Assembly: GCA_046329195.1 (NCBI GenBank) | Contig: JAXLVB010000002.1 | Location: forward strand, 682,001 to 746,000 | DNA length: 64,000 bases | Origin: JAXLVB01 sp046329195 | GTDB lineage: Bacteria > Bacteroidota > Bacteroidia > Cytophagales > Spirosomataceae | Direction of reading: 5' to 3' | Part shown: piece by piece, positions 33,805-43,541 of the stretch | Position numbering within the stretch: position 1 is the first letter of the stretch | Layout: every line of letters starts with the position of its first letter | Notes under the pieces: generated by a model | Database searches by the model: none | Told to the model about the DNA's origin: nothing | The model's input: only the letters and a program-made list of their open reading frames with translations | Position numbers and translations under genes: made by a program

Positions 33805-35634
33805 ATGGAGCGAGTGCGAATTGGGTTATGTTATTGGCTGTCTTGGTTGGGTTATTTTATAGTAGCCAAAGTTATTTTTTTAGGATACCATTCTCAAAAA
33901 ACCTCTCACTTGGATACGGCCACTCTCTGGGGGATCTTTGTTCATGGTTTTAAATTAGACCTTTCGTTTGCGTCATATCTCAGTGTTTTGCCCTTTGTGT
34001 TTTTGCTATTTTCATGTTTTAATATTCCCTCCTTTAGGTTCATTTTTAGCATCTATCACTGGGTTGTTACCTGCATTGTATCTTTAGTTATCACTGTTGA
34101 TTTGGAGTTGTTTGATGTTTGGGGTTATCGCATTGACCCTACGTTTTTCAAATACCTACGCAACCCAACCGAGGCTTGGGCATCGTCGGCCTCTTCTCCT
34201 ATTGTTTTGTTATTGTGTATTTTGGGATTGCTTATCGCCTTTTCGATTTGGCTTTACAACCAACTGACTAACAAGTATTTGCCAAAAAAAACTACCTCTT
34301 CCTGGGTACCTAAGCAATCCTTAATCTGGATGCTACTGACAGCATTATTGTTTCTTCCGATTCGTGGGGGCTGGCAACTTTCGCCCATCAACCAAAGTAG
34401 TGTTTATTTTTCAAACCAATCTTTTGCCAACTTAGCCGCCATCAATGCCCCTTGGAACTTTTTTAGCGCCGTCATTAATGACACGTATGAAACAACCAAT
34501 CCTTATCATTATTTTTCAGCAGCTCAGTCTCACTGTATCGTTGATAGCCTGTACAAACAACCCCTCCCCTTCCAACAATTACTCAATACTCCAAGACCCA
34601 ATGTGCTGATTATCATTTGGGAAAGCCTTACGGCCAAAGTAGTGGAGCGATTAGGAGGTAAAGCTAACGTAACTCCTCATTTTGGAGAATGGTCAAAACA
34701 AGGGCTTTTCTTTGATCATTTCTTTGCCAGTGGCGACCGCAGCGACAAGGGCTTAATAGCCATATTGAGTGGTTATCCGGCCCAATCACTTACTTCTATT
34801 ATGACCGTTCCGAGCAAGACGGCCAAGTTGCCCTCTATCGCTAAAGATTTAACCCAATTAGGCTATCAGACCTCCTTTTATTATGGTGGTGAGCCGGAGT
34901 TTGCCAATATCAAATCGTACCTTTATTCTTCTCATTTTCAAAACCTTATCACCAAAGAAAACTTCTCACCAAACGACTGGAATTCAAAGTGGGGCGCTCA
35001 TGACCATGTAGTTTACCAACGGCTATTGCAAGACCTAAATCAAGCGAAAAAACCATTTTTTACGACGTTTTTTACCTTGAGTAGCCATGAGCCGTTTGAG
35101 GTACCAATGAAGCCGTATTTCAAAGAAGACAACAAAACCGATGGTTTTTTAAACTCACATCGGTATGCAGACTACGCTTTTGATAACTTTTTGAAGGCAG
35201 CCCAACAACAACCTTGGTGGAACAAGACACTCATCATCGTGGTAGCTGACCACGGGCATTCGCTCCCCGAAACCAACAGTAAGCTTGACCAGTACAAAAT
35301 ACCCATGCTGTGGCTGGGTGGTGCTCTGAACAAAAAAGACTCTGTGGTGCATCAAGTGGCTTCTCAAACCGATATTGCGGCTACCTTACTCCATCAAGTA
35401 GGGTTAACCTCTACGGCCTACGTTTGGAGTAGAAATTTGTTCTGCAAACAACCCATTCCCTTCGCCTATTTTGCTTTTCACAACGGATTTGGTTGGATTG
35501 AGCCTTCAAAGGAACTTATTTTTGACCATGATGGTAACCTTATTACTGAACAAAAAGGGGATGGAGTGAAGGCTGCCCTTCCCAAGGGCAAAGCGTATGC
35601 ACAAGCTTCTTTTCAGGATTATTTGGACAAATGA
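33805..35634 (+). CDS. LtaS/OpgB-like membrane phosphotransferase (alkaline phosphatase superfamily)
   Basis: Five or so transmembrane helices (residues 10-200) precede an extracytoplasmic sulfatase-fold domain. Metal-site motifs are NVLIIIWESLTAKVVE, the nucleophile loop GDRSDKGLIAILSG, WGAHDHVVY, SSHEPFEVP and VVADHGHSLPE. The nucleophile position, Thr in LtaS, is Ser313 here. In Gram-negative bacteria such proteins move phosphoglycerol or phosphoethanolamine onto glycans or lipid A. The donor and acceptor are unknown. mtaB starts 61 bases downstream from its own promoter. Confidence 0.86.
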   Translation: MERVRIGLCYWLSWLGYFIVAKVIFLGYHSQKTSHLDTATLWGIFVHGFKLDLSFASYLSVLPFVFLLFSCFNIPSFRFIFSIYHWVVTCIVSLVITVDLELFDVWGYRIDPTFFKYLRNPTEAWASSASSPIVLLLCILGLLIAFSIWLYNQLTNKYLPKKTTSSWVPKQSLIWMLLTALLFLPIRGGWQLSPINQSSVYFSNQSFANLAAINAPWNFFSAVINDTYETTNPYHYFSAAQSHCIVDSLYKQPLPFQQLLNTPRPNVLIIIWESLTAKVVERLGGKANVTPHFGEWSKQGLFFDHFFASGDRSDKGLIAILSGYPAQSLTSIMTVPSKTAKLPSIAKDLTQLGYQTSFYYGGEPEFANIKSYLYSSHFQNLITKENFSPNDWNSKWGAHDHVVYQRLLQDLNQAKKPFFTTFFTLSSHEPFEVPMKPYFKEDNKTDGFLNSHRYADYAFDNFLKAAQQQPWWNKTLIIVVADHGHSLPETNSKLDQYKIPMLWLGGALNKKDSVVHQVASQTDIAATLLHQVGLTSTAYVWSRNLFCKQPIPFAYFAFHNGFGWIEPSKELIFDHDGNLITEQKGDGVKAALPKGKAYAQASFQDYLDK

Positions 35635-35637
35635 ACG

Positions 35638-35645
35638 TATCTTTG
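35638..35645 (+). promoter_or_regulatory. Bacteroidota -7 box of mtaB
   Basis: TATCTTTG is an exact TAnnTTTG match, 50 bases before the mtaB ATG and just past the preceding stop. Confidence 0.55.
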
Positions 35646-35695
35646 CAGTGAAAATCAACCCGTTGGGGTTTGTTTGATATTAAGTCATCTCTATC

Positions 35696-37045
35696 ATGGC
35701 GAAAAAAGTAGCATTCTATACACTTGGTTGTAAACTCAACTTTTCGGAAAGCTCTACCATTGCTCGGTTATTTGAGCAAAAGGGTTATCAAAAAGTCGAG
35801 TTTAACCAACATCCTGATATTTTTATCATCAACACTTGTTCTGTTACCGAAAACGCAGATAAAAAGTGTAAGAAAATTGTGAAAGAAGCTCAACTAATTA
35901 ATCCCGATGGCTTTGTGGCTATTATTGGATGTTACGCCCAGCTAAAACCCAACGAAATCGCTTCGATTCCGGGAGTAGATGCCGTGTTGGGGGCTGCAGA
36001 AAAATTCAGATTGGTGGATTTATTGGGAGACTTTCAGAAAGAGCCTACACAGCAAGTGGCCAAAGTGATTGCGTCGAGTATTGACCAAGCGGTTGATTAT
36101 CATACTTCTTACTCGCTGAACGACCGTACTCGTACTTTTTTGAAAGTGCAAGATGGCTGTGACTACCCTTGCTCCTATTGTACGATTCCGCTGGCTCGTG
36201 GCAGCAGCCGCAGCGATTCGATAGCCAATGTCGTTCAGGCAGCCCACGAAATAGCCCAAAAAGGCGTTAAAGAGATTGTCTTGACGGGCGTTAATATCGG
36301 CGATTTTGGAATTCAACAAGGAGAGCGAAAAGAGCGATTCCTCAGCCTTATTCAAGCCTTAGACTATGTAGAAGGTATTGAACGATTCAGGATTTCGTCT
36401 ATCGAACCTAACTTGCTAACCGATGAAATCATTGACTTTGTGGCGCAGTCCCAACGATTTGTACCTCATTTTCATATCCCGCTGCAGTCTGGTTCTAATA
36501 AGGTGTTGGGTCTGATGAAGCGCCGATACCGGCGAGAATTATATACCGAACGGGTTCAAAAAATCAAATCAGTCATGCCCAACTGCTGTATCGGCGTAGA
36601 TGTGATTGTGGGACATCCAGGCGAAACAGATGCCGAATTTTTGGAAACGTATCAGTTTTTAAACGAGTTATCCATTTCGTACCTACACGTGTTCACGTAT
36701 TCGGAACGGCCTAATACCGAGGCGCTGTTGATTAAGCCCATTGTGCCGCAACACAAACGTGCCGAACGTTCACGAATGCTGCACATTCTCTCAGATAAGA
36801 AAAAAAGAGCTTTTTATGAGTCACAGCTTGGCCACTCAGCCACTGTACTTTTTGAGGAAGATGTTGAAGATGGTTGTATGCAGGGTTTTACCGAAAACTA
36901 TGTTCGGGTCACGGCTAAGTATGACCCATTGCTAATTAACGAACTCAAAGAGGTTCAACTACTTAACATCAATGAGCACAGCTTAGTAGAAGTAACTGAA
37001 ATAGAAGAATTTGTAACTCATGCTAAAATGATTTCGGATTTTTGA
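35696..37045 (+). CDS. mtaB: tRNA t6A37 methylthiotransferase MtaB
   Basis: This radical-SAM enzyme adds a methylthio group to t6A37 of tRNA. It has the N-terminal cluster cysteines (TLGCKLNFSES, NTCSVTENADKKC, IGCYAQ), the radical-SAM triad Cys155, Cys159, Cys162 (DGCDYPCSYC), VLTGVNIGDFG, HIPLQSGSNKVLGLMKRRY and a C-terminal TRAM-like region. Length (449) fits MtaB rather than MiaB. Confidence 0.94.
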   Translation: MAKKVAFYTLGCKLNFSESSTIARLFEQKGYQKVEFNQHPDIFIINTCSVTENADKKCKKIVKEAQLINPDGFVAIIGCYAQLKPNEIASIPGVDAVLGAAEKFRLVDLLGDFQKEPTQQVAKVIASSIDQAVDYHTSYSLNDRTRTFLKVQDGCDYPCSYCTIPLARGSSRSDSIANVVQAAHEIAQKGVKEIVLTGVNIGDFGIQQGERKERFLSLIQALDYVEGIERFRISSIEPNLLTDEIIDFVAQSQRFVPHFHIPLQSGSNKVLGLMKRRYRRELYTERVQKIKSVMPNCCIGVDVIVGHPGETDAEFLETYQFLNELSISYLHVFTYSERPNTEALLIKPIVPQHKRAERSRMLHILSDKKKRAFYESQLGHSATVLFEEDVEDGCMQGFTENYVRVTAKYDPLLINELKEVQLLNINEHSLVEVTEIEEFVTHAKMISDF

Positions 37046-37161
37046 TTTTCGACTTTGGATTGATTTACAGGTATTTATCGGTTATTTACTACGTATTTCT
37101 CAATTCATTTTAGTATCATTCATAGCCAGCCTCATGCAGCAAATGAGACAGGCATAAAACA

Positions 37162-37229
37162 AAGAAGTTGTCCATCAAAGACGAACAACTTCTTGACTAC
37201 AACAAAACCACAAGCATGCTTGTGGTTTT
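37162..37229. terminator. two hairpins between mtaB and amt
   Basis: A 10-base stem AAGAAGTTGT/ACAACTTCTT (37162-37171 with 37185-37194) is followed by a perfect palindrome around GCATGC (37204-37229) with T-runs on the plus side. They probably end mtaB on one strand and amt on the other. Confidence 0.7.
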
Positions 37230-37245
37230 ATTTTAATATTTTTGG

Positions 37246-38574
37246 TTAAGCCTCTACCAAGTATTCGTCGTGTTGGCTAACATCCAAACCAACTTTTTCG
37301 TCCTCTTCTGAAACACGAAGTGGGAAGATTTTGTCAGTGAGGAACAACAAAGCATACGAAGCGGTGAATGCAAAGGCCGAAACAGCAATTAAGGCAATCA
37401 TGTGAACTTTGAACAATTCAAATTCGCCATACGCCAAGCCGTCAACAGCTACCGCTGAGTTTACTGTTTTGGTGGCAAACAAACCTGTCATAATCATACC
37501 CACCATACCGCCGATGCCGTGACAAGGGAATACGTCAAGGGTATCATCTAATGTACCTTTTGCCTTCAAGTGAGCAAAGAAGTTAGAAACAATACCTGCA
37601 ATGGTCCCGATGAAGATCGCCACAGGAATCGTTACAAAACCAGCAGCCGGTGTGATAGCCACAAGACCCACTACGGCACCAATACAAAAGCCAAGTGACG
37701 AGATTTTCTTTCCTTTGGCAGCATCAAACAAAATCCAAGAAAGACCAGCCGCAGCAGCAGCTGTGTTAGTGGTAGCAAATGCCGAAACAGCTAATGGAGA
37801 AGCTCCTACAGCAGATCCTGCATTGAAACCAAACCAACCGAACCACAACAGACCTGTTCCTAACAATACGAACGGAATGTTGGCCGGAGGAAGCGTATTG
37901 CCCTCAATGTGCGAACGACGACGGCGAAGATAAAGAGCACCCGCCAACGCAGCCCAACCCGCCGACATGTGTACAACCGTACCACCAGCAAAGTCAAGAA
38001 CTCCTAATTTAAAGAGTAGTCCATCTGGGTGCCAGGTCATGTGTGCAAGTGGAGAATACACCAGCAAACTGAATAAGATTAAGAAAAGCACATACGAGCG
38101 GAAGTTAATACGTTCGGCCATAGAGCCAGTTACCAAAGCTGGGGTAATTACGGCAAACTTCAATTGGAAGAACGCAAACAAGGCTAAAGGAATAGTAGCT
38201 GCCAATGGCCACGGCTTACCATCTAACACTCCATTGAAGAAGAGAAAGGTAGAAGGATTGCCAATGACACCACCAATTGAATCACCGAATGCCAAGCTGA
38301 ATCCGACTACTACCCACGCCACACTAATTACACCCATACAGATAAAACTCTGGAACATGGTTGAAATTACATTTTTTTGATTCACCATCCCGCCATAGAA
38401 ATAGGCAAGACCTGGAGTCATCAAAAGTACCAGGGCAGCCGAAACAAGCATCCAAGCTGTATCACCTGAGTTGATGCCCTCTGTTACAATGCTCGTAGGA
38501 AGTGCTGGCACTAAAGCAGCAGCAAAAGCAATCACCAGTAGGATGATTAAAGGTATGTACGATGGTTTTTGCAT
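37246..38574 (-). CDS. amt: ammonium transporter
   Basis: The 442-residue protein has 11 predicted helices after a short N-terminal signal-like segment. Amt signatures are DTAWMLVSAALVLLMTPGLAYFYGGMV, AMVTPALVTGSMAERINFR-type sequence at 165, SPLAHMTWHPDG, GGTVVHMSAGWAALAGALYLRRR and FPCHGIGGMVGMIMTG, holding the paired pore histidines. No glnB regulator gene follows. It lies 81 bases after the porin gene, so the two are probably co-transcribed. Confidence 0.95.
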   Translation of the reverse strand: MQKPSYIPLIILLVIAFAAALVPALPTSIVTEGINSGDTAWMLVSAALVLLMTPGLAYFYGGMVNQKNVISTMFQSFICMGVISVAWVVVGFSLAFGDSIGGVIGNPSTFLFFNGVLDGKPWPLAATIPLALFAFFQLKFAVITPALVTGSMAERINFRSYVLFLILFSLLVYSPLAHMTWHPDGLLFKLGVLDFAGGTVVHMSAGWAALAGALYLRRRRSHIEGNTLPPANIPFVLLGTGLLWFGWFGFNAGSAVGASPLAVSAFATTNTAAAAAGLSWILFDAAKGKKISSLGFCIGAVVGLVAITPAAGFVTIPVAIFIGTIAGIVSNFFAHLKAKGTLDDTLDVFPCHGIGGMVGMIMTGLFATKTVNSAVAVDGLAYGEFELFKVHMIALIAVSAFAFTASYALLFLTDKIFPLRVSEEDEKVGLDVSQHDEYLVEA

Positions 38575-38655
38575 AACATTAAGGGGTTTAGTTTAAAACT
38601 ACTTGTGGTTTAAAATAAAGTTTTGGTTAAAGGTGAAATTTTCAAACAGTTAAGC

Positions 38656-39852
38656 TTAGAATTTAAAAATGGCCGCCATACCCAACGTAGCTTGTGATTT
38701 TTGAAGTTTACCATCTCCGTCCACAAACTTATCATGGTTGTAAGAATCAATACGGAGCTCAGGCTTCAACAAAACATGGCCACTAGCGCATGTGATGTTA
38801 CTTGTCAATGTGAACGACTTTACCATTGTACCGTTTCCGCTAGCATCAACCAAGGCTCGTGTACCGCCAGTATTATCGAAGAAATCATAACGGATTCCAA
38901 GACCAAATTTATCGGTGAAAGCGTAGTTTGAATACAAGGCTACACCACCCCAGTTGGTTGATTTGGCAGCATAAGTGCCAGTAAAGTATGGGTTACCTTG
39001 TTGATAACCACCTGTTTGCCAACCAGTAACTGCATTAAGACCTACTAAAAACTTGTCAGTAATTTGATAGGTAGTAGTCAAATCATAGATTGCATAAGAA
39101 CCTGTTGAATCTTTACCATTAGATTTCACATTGGCTTCATTAGAGACCATCGTGTTTAAGTAAACATTCCAACCTTTAGCTGGTGAAACAAACAACTGAG
39201 CAATTACTCCTTTTGCACGGTTATTATCTGCTACCAAATCAACATTATTAACTAATCCGACCATCAAATAAGCCTTGTCACTAAAGGCATATTGAGCTTT
39301 TACCCCTACATGATAGAATGGACCGTTGTTGAAGAGGTTAGAAAGTGAATAGTTGTAGTTAACGGGAGCATCAATTACTTCGTAGCCGATGTGTGTACCA
39401 AACTGACCAGCCGTAATGGTAAACTTATCGGATGCTTTCAGCGTAATGTAGGCTTGTTTGATGGCCAATGACGTAGAAGTGGCAGCACCTGTATTTAAGC
39501 TAAAGGTGTTACCATAGTTTCCTAAGTCTGCAAAAGGTCCAAATGCTAAGTCAAACACAGCATCTACTTTAGACGAACTGTAAGTAGCTTTAGTTTGAAC
39601 TAATCCAACTCCAAATTGCCCGGCACGTTGATCGAAAGCACGAGCACCACCATTGACACCAATGTTATAACGATCTTGTGGAGAGTTGAAGTTCGCAAAA
39701 AAGTAAGTGTCCATGTAGCCACTGAAGCTAAATTTTCCATCTTCTTCTTTGGTTTCTTTTACTTCTTTTGCTTTGCCTGCTGGAGGAGTGTCAGTTGCAA
39801 ATACTTGTAAAGTACAAACCGCAGAAAAGATTGTCAGTAAAAACTTTTTCAT
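38656..39852 (-). CDS. outer-membrane porin-like beta-barrel protein
   Basis: A signal peptide (MKKFLLTIFSAVCTLQVFA) and a Lys/Glu-rich spacer precede a barrel that starts FSFSGYMDTYFFANFNSP and shows alternating hydrophobic strands to the C-terminal LGMAAIFKF, ending in Phe as outer-membrane barrels do. It resembles the porin/DUF-type proteins found beside amt in Bacteroidota. It is the first gene of the porin-amt operon, so it may let ammonium or other small nitrogen compounds through the outer membrane. Confidence 0.82.
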   Translation of the reverse strand: MKKFLLTIFSAVCTLQVFATDTPPAGKAKEVKETKEEDGKFSFSGYMDTYFFANFNSPQDRYNIGVNGGARAFDQRAGQFGVGLVQTKATYSSSKVDAVFDLAFGPFADLGNYGNTFSLNTGAATSTSLAIKQAYITLKASDKFTITAGQFGTHIGYEVIDAPVNYNYSLSNLFNNGPFYHVGVKAQYAFSDKAYLMVGLVNNVDLVADNNRAKGVIAQLFVSPAKGWNVYLNTMVSNEANVKSNGKDSTGSYAIYDLTTTYQITDKFLVGLNAVTGWQTGGYQQGNPYFTGTYAAKSTNWGGVALYSNYAFTDKFGLGIRYDFFDNTGGTRALVDASGNGTMVKSFTLTSNITCASGHVLLKPELRIDSYNHDKFVDGDGKLQKSQATLGMAAIFKF

Positions 39853-40162
39853 AATAATATTTGGTTATTTGGTGAACAATTAGGCGATTGTTTTCATGCC
39901 AAATTTTGTAGTTTATTCAATTCTATCCAAATTTTTGGCTAAAAAAAATCCTAAAAATCTCTATTTATTGCAATATTCTTTTATTTATCATATAATTTAC
40001 ACGTATTATTCAAATTTTTAACATTTTTTTGTTGATTGATAATATTTGGTTTTTATATATTTTTTTAAAATTTTCTATAACTTATTCCCAAAAAACCAAA
40101 ACTTTCAAAAAGGCAATAAAAAACCCCGACCGAGGCCGGGGTTCTAATTAAAATCTAAATTC
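39853..40162. other. AT-rich intergenic region upstream of porin-amt
   Basis: 310 bases, very AT-rich, with no gene. It should carry the porin-amt promoter and ends in the ferredoxin terminator. Confidence 0.6.
40117..40143 (-). terminator. terminator after ferredoxin gene
   Basis: GC-rich stem AACCCCG/CGGGGTT with an 8-base loop, followed by six T on the minus strand, 20 bases past the stop. Confidence 0.85.
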
Positions 40163-40510
40163 TTATTCTCCGTGTAGCCAAGCTTTTTTGGCTAGTAAGG
40201 TTTCTTCATCTTCCTCATGTTCTGGGTCTGGTACACAACAATCTACTGGACAAACTGCTGCACATTGCGGTTCTTCATGAAACCCAACACATTCGGTACA
40301 CTTGTCGGGTACAATATAATACAACTCATCAGAAACAGGCGATTGTTTCTCGCTTGCTTTCATTAAAGTGCCATCACCAAGGTCAATTTCATTCAGAGTA
40401 GTTCCTCCAGCAAATGTCCATTCTACACCTCCTTCGTAAATTGCAGTGTTGGGGCATTCAGGTTCGCAGGCACCGCAGTTGATGCACTCGTCAGTTATTA
40501 TAATTGCCAT
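40163..40510 (-). CDS. 2[4Fe-4S] ferredoxin, Alvin type
   Basis: Cluster 1 ligands are Cys9, 12, 15 and 19 (CINCGACEPECP). Cluster 2 is CTEC-x8-C-x3-CP with Cys71, 74, 83 and 87, the longer spacing typical of Alvin-type ferredoxins; Cys91 and Cys92 are extra. The 115-residue length includes a loop of about 45 residues between the clusters. It carries low-potential electrons and could serve ispG or other Fe-S enzymes. It is divergent from the acyl-CoA reductase gene. Confidence 0.93.
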   Translation of the reverse strand: MAIIITDECINCGACEPECPNTAIYEGGVEWTFAGGTTLNEIDLGDGTLMKASEKQSPVSDELYYIVPDKCTECVGFHEEPQCAAVCPVDCCVPDPEHEEDEETLLAKKAWLHGE

Positions 40511-40592
40511 AACTCTCTTAGTTTTGCTTAGGTTTGGTATCTTTGTGAGGTAAATTCAAAGAAACCAAAATTGTATTTTTTTAATTAAAGAA

Positions 40593-40623
40593 CAAAATTA
40601 TACTACTAAAGTTTACTAAACAA
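40593..40623 (-). promoter_or_regulatory. putative ferredoxin promoter
   Basis: On the minus strand TAATTTTG (40593-40600) fits TAnnTTTG, with TTG (40621-40623) 20 bases upstream as -33 element, giving an 80-base leader. Confidence 0.45.
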
Positions 40624-40663
40624 GTAAAAAATTATTTTCCTACTTGTTAGGTAGAGAATAGCC

Positions 40664-41689
40664 ATGGGTATTACACTTTCGGATAAAATCCAAGCATTTT
40701 CAGAATTGGGGAAACAACTGAATTCTCCCGCCTTTCGCACTACATTGGATGAATGGGCTTTTAAAGCTTATCAGACTAATAATTGGTTTACGGAAACATC
40801 TGTTTTTCAATCGCTCCAAAATATCGCTAAGGGCTATTTGGATGCTGAACGCTTACGCACATGGACGAATGGCTATCGTTTCCCGCAAAGCTTTTCTCCT
40901 AAACGAGTCGGTTTGATTTTGGCGGGAAACATCCCAGCCGTTGGTTTTCATGATATTCTTTGTGTGCTCATGGCCGGGCACAAAGCCCTCATTAAAGCAA
41001 GTTCGCAAGATTTTGTACTTATCAAAGAAATTATAAAACAAATTATCGAAATAGAGCCTCGATTTGCCGAACAAATTGAATGGACAGAACGCCTTAATCA
41101 TGCAGAAATGCTCATTGCTACGGGTAGTGACAACTCGGCAAGGTATTTTGAATATTATTTCCGAGACAAGCCACATATCATACGAAAAAATCGAACCTCG
41201 GTGGCTGTGCTTAATGGCAACGAAACAGCCTCTGATTTTGAGGGTCTCGGCAATGATATTTTAAGTTATTATGGGTTGGGTTGTCGAAATGTGTCCAAAC
41301 TTTTTGTACCTGCAGATTACGACTTCACAGCCTTTTATGAAGCGATCGAAGACCAAGGTGATGTGTTTTTGCATCATAAATACAAAAACAATTATGATTA
41401 CAACAAGTCTATTTATTTAGTCAATCAGCAGCCACATTATGATAATGGTTTTTTGATACTCAAACCTGATGAGACCTTGGTATCGCCTATCAGTGTTTGC
41501 TTTTATGAGCACTATACTGACCAGCATCAGCTTAGTGCTCAATTAACAGCGTTTGAACCAAAAATACAATGTATTGCCTCTGCCAATGCTTGGTGGCCCC
41601 ATAGTGTGGCCTTTGGTACCACTCAACAGCCTAACCTAACCGACTATGCCGATCAGGTAGATACGCTAAAGTTTTTATTGGAGAATTAA
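40664..41689 (+). CDS. acyl-CoA reductase (LuxC-like)
   Basis: The 341-residue protein starts MGITLSDKIQAFSELGKQL and carries VGLILAGNIPAVGFHDILCVLMAGHKALIKAS, characteristic of the acyl-CoA reductase family related to LuxC. It lacks luxD/E/AB neighbours, so it is not a bioluminescence gene; in Bacteroidota this single gene often lies next to a ferredoxin, as here. The expected reaction is reduction of acyl-CoA to aldehyde. The canonical catalytic cysteine could not be assigned with certainty. Confidence 0.82.
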   Translation: MGITLSDKIQAFSELGKQLNSPAFRTTLDEWAFKAYQTNNWFTETSVFQSLQNIAKGYLDAERLRTWTNGYRFPQSFSPKRVGLILAGNIPAVGFHDILCVLMAGHKALIKASSQDFVLIKEIIKQIIEIEPRFAEQIEWTERLNHAEMLIATGSDNSARYFEYYFRDKPHIIRKNRTSVAVLNGNETASDFEGLGNDILSYYGLGCRNVSKLFVPADYDFTAFYEAIEDQGDVFLHHKYKNNYDYNKSIYLVNQQPHYDNGFLILKPDETLVSPISVCFYEHYTDQHQLSAQLTAFEPKIQCIASANAWWPHSVAFGTTQQPNLTDYADQVDTLKFLLEN

Positions 41690-41746
41690 CCCCCTAATAA
41701 TTCTACCTTGATTTATGTCCATGCCATTAACCGAACTACCAACCTT

Positions 41747-43459
41747 TCAATAGCGCCAACTCTTCAAATCAGCATCTTTTGGCGCAGTTTTTTCCATGAT
41801 TTTTAGGATTTTTTGTAAATACATGGTATTATATCGCAAGCGGCTGATGTAATTGGGCACATTGGGGTCGCCATTCCAACAATGTTCAAAGCGGTCTCCA
41901 TAGGCCACTTCTCCATCATAAGATGGATTTTGAGTCGTTTTCAAGAAATCTTCCATCAAATACACCGCATTGTTGAGGTAGTAGTTGTCCATGTCACCGC
42001 AATAGATGTGAATTTTATGCTGTAACTTGGGTCCAAGTATTTTCCAATCTCGCTTCAATATATGCAGCAAATCGTAGTTTTCACGCCAATACGATGCCAC
42101 TTGGGGGTCAATCTCGCCCGTCAATTTATTGAAAATCCGCTTGGGATATCCATCTTCGCCACAAGGCGAGTACACTGCCTCCCAAATATCCCATTGCCCG
42201 CCTGAGCGAGTTTTGTCTCCGAGAGCTAGTTCATGCCAGTTCATATCTTCTACCGTACATTTCACGGTACCTAAGTAGTCTCTTTTCCCTGGGATTTTTG
42301 TTTTTTTCCACGGACTCTCGTAATAATAGGCATTTTTAAACTTATACAAGTCAATGGATGAAAACGCCGAAAATGAAATCGGGTCTGGGCAAGCCGCAAA
42401 ACAACTACCATATTGGTCAGGGTATTTGATTTGAACGGCCAATGCCTCCCATCCACCCGTAGAACCTCCATACAGGAAGCGTGCCCAACCTTGACCAATG
42501 CCTCTAAACTGCTTTTCGATATAGGGAATCAGCTCGTAGGTGATGGCATCACCATATGGGCCCATATTTTCGGAGTTTACGGCATACGAGTCATCATAAA
42601 AAGGGGTAGCATGTTGAATTTCAATGACTAAATAGCGAGGAAAATTGGGGCTAGTCCATTGTTTGTAAAAATTATAGGCTTCTTGCGCTACGATTTTTTT
42701 GTAGCCATATAGATGAAATCGCTCAATATAGTCGGTTGTATCCATGTTGGCAGGAGGAGGCGTTTCGCTAAAGCCACTAAAGTCAGCAGGGAAATGCCCA
42801 TGAAATACACAGAGTGGGTATCGAGACTCGGGATGCTCCTCAAAACCAGCAGGCAACAACACATGTGCTCCTAAGTACATGTCCCTTCCCCAAAATTTGC
42901 TCAACAACTCCGATTTGATTTTAATATGCTTGATAAACTTGGTGTCTTTCGGTTCTGGCAAAGCAGGGTTTACGTTGGAAAGAGTAATGCTGACTGTATT
43001 TTTCCCCTTGGGGTCAATAGTAACTCTTTGTGGTGTGCTAAATAAATTACCAGGAGCCGTTCGCCACTGCTGACCTTCTCCTCTATCCATCGGCAACTTT
43101 ACGGTATGACCATCTGCACGATAGAAGGTCTCGTACTTGTGCAACATCGCTTGCACATAGTACTCTCCTTTTGGAATTTGGTTGATCGAACGAATCGGAT
43201 ACCCAAATGCTTTACTATCTATTATTACTGGTTGATTGGGTTTCCAACTGTTAGCATCCAGACCAAACACCAATTGAGTTGGGTCATCATCTGAAACTTG
43301 ATTGCGTGGTTCCGTTTTGTTGTTTTTGGACACAAACAACAAAATACGACCATCTAAAGTACTGCTGCCGATTTCGTTCGGAAATGAAATCGTGATTTTG
43401 GTTTGAGCTGAAACAACTTGTGTAATGCCCAATAGCAAGATTGTCAGGTAGATACGCAT
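41747..43459 (-). CDS. secreted alpha/beta-hydrolase esterase
   Basis: A signal peptide (MRIYLTILLLGITQVVSAQ) leads a beta-rich N-terminal part (residues 20-190) and a PF00756-like hydrolase: YPLCVFHGHFPAD, YLVIEIQHATPFYDDSYAVNSE, the nucleophile elbow FLYGGSTGGWEALA, and a C-terminal histidine in DRFEHCWNGD. It is about 570 residues, longer than typical carbohydrate esterases. It is followed upstream by the M28 peptidase gene (82 bases), so the two may form one secreted degradation unit. Confidence 0.82.
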   Translation of the reverse strand: MRIYLTILLLGITQVVSAQTKITISFPNEIGSSTLDGRILLFVSKNNKTEPRNQVSDDDPTQLVFGLDANSWKPNQPVIIDSKAFGYPIRSINQIPKGEYYVQAMLHKYETFYRADGHTVKLPMDRGEGQQWRTAPGNLFSTPQRVTIDPKGKNTVSITLSNVNPALPEPKDTKFIKHIKIKSELLSKFWGRDMYLGAHVLLPAGFEEHPESRYPLCVFHGHFPADFSGFSETPPPANMDTTDYIERFHLYGYKKIVAQEAYNFYKQWTSPNFPRYLVIEIQHATPFYDDSYAVNSENMGPYGDAITYELIPYIEKQFRGIGQGWARFLYGGSTGGWEALAVQIKYPDQYGSCFAACPDPISFSAFSSIDLYKFKNAYYYESPWKKTKIPGKRDYLGTVKCTVEDMNWHELALGDKTRSGGQWDIWEAVYSPCGEDGYPKRIFNKLTGEIDPQVASYWRENYDLLHILKRDWKILGPKLQHKIHIYCGDMDNYYLNNAVYLMEDFLKTTQNPSYDGEVAYGDRFEHCWNGDPNVPNYISRLRYNTMYLQKILKIMEKTAPKDADLKSWRY

Positions 43460-43541
43460 GGGTTTGGTTTTATTGGAAACAATTCAATTTTTGGAAGTTA
43501 CGGAGTCTATTCAGCATCAAGCCAAGAAGAAGAATAGACAA

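Noticed and set aside
40664..41689. LuxC-like gene as part of a bioluminescence system
   Set aside because: No luxA, B, D or E genes nearby; single acyl-CoA reductases next to a ferredoxin are ordinary in Bacteroidota.
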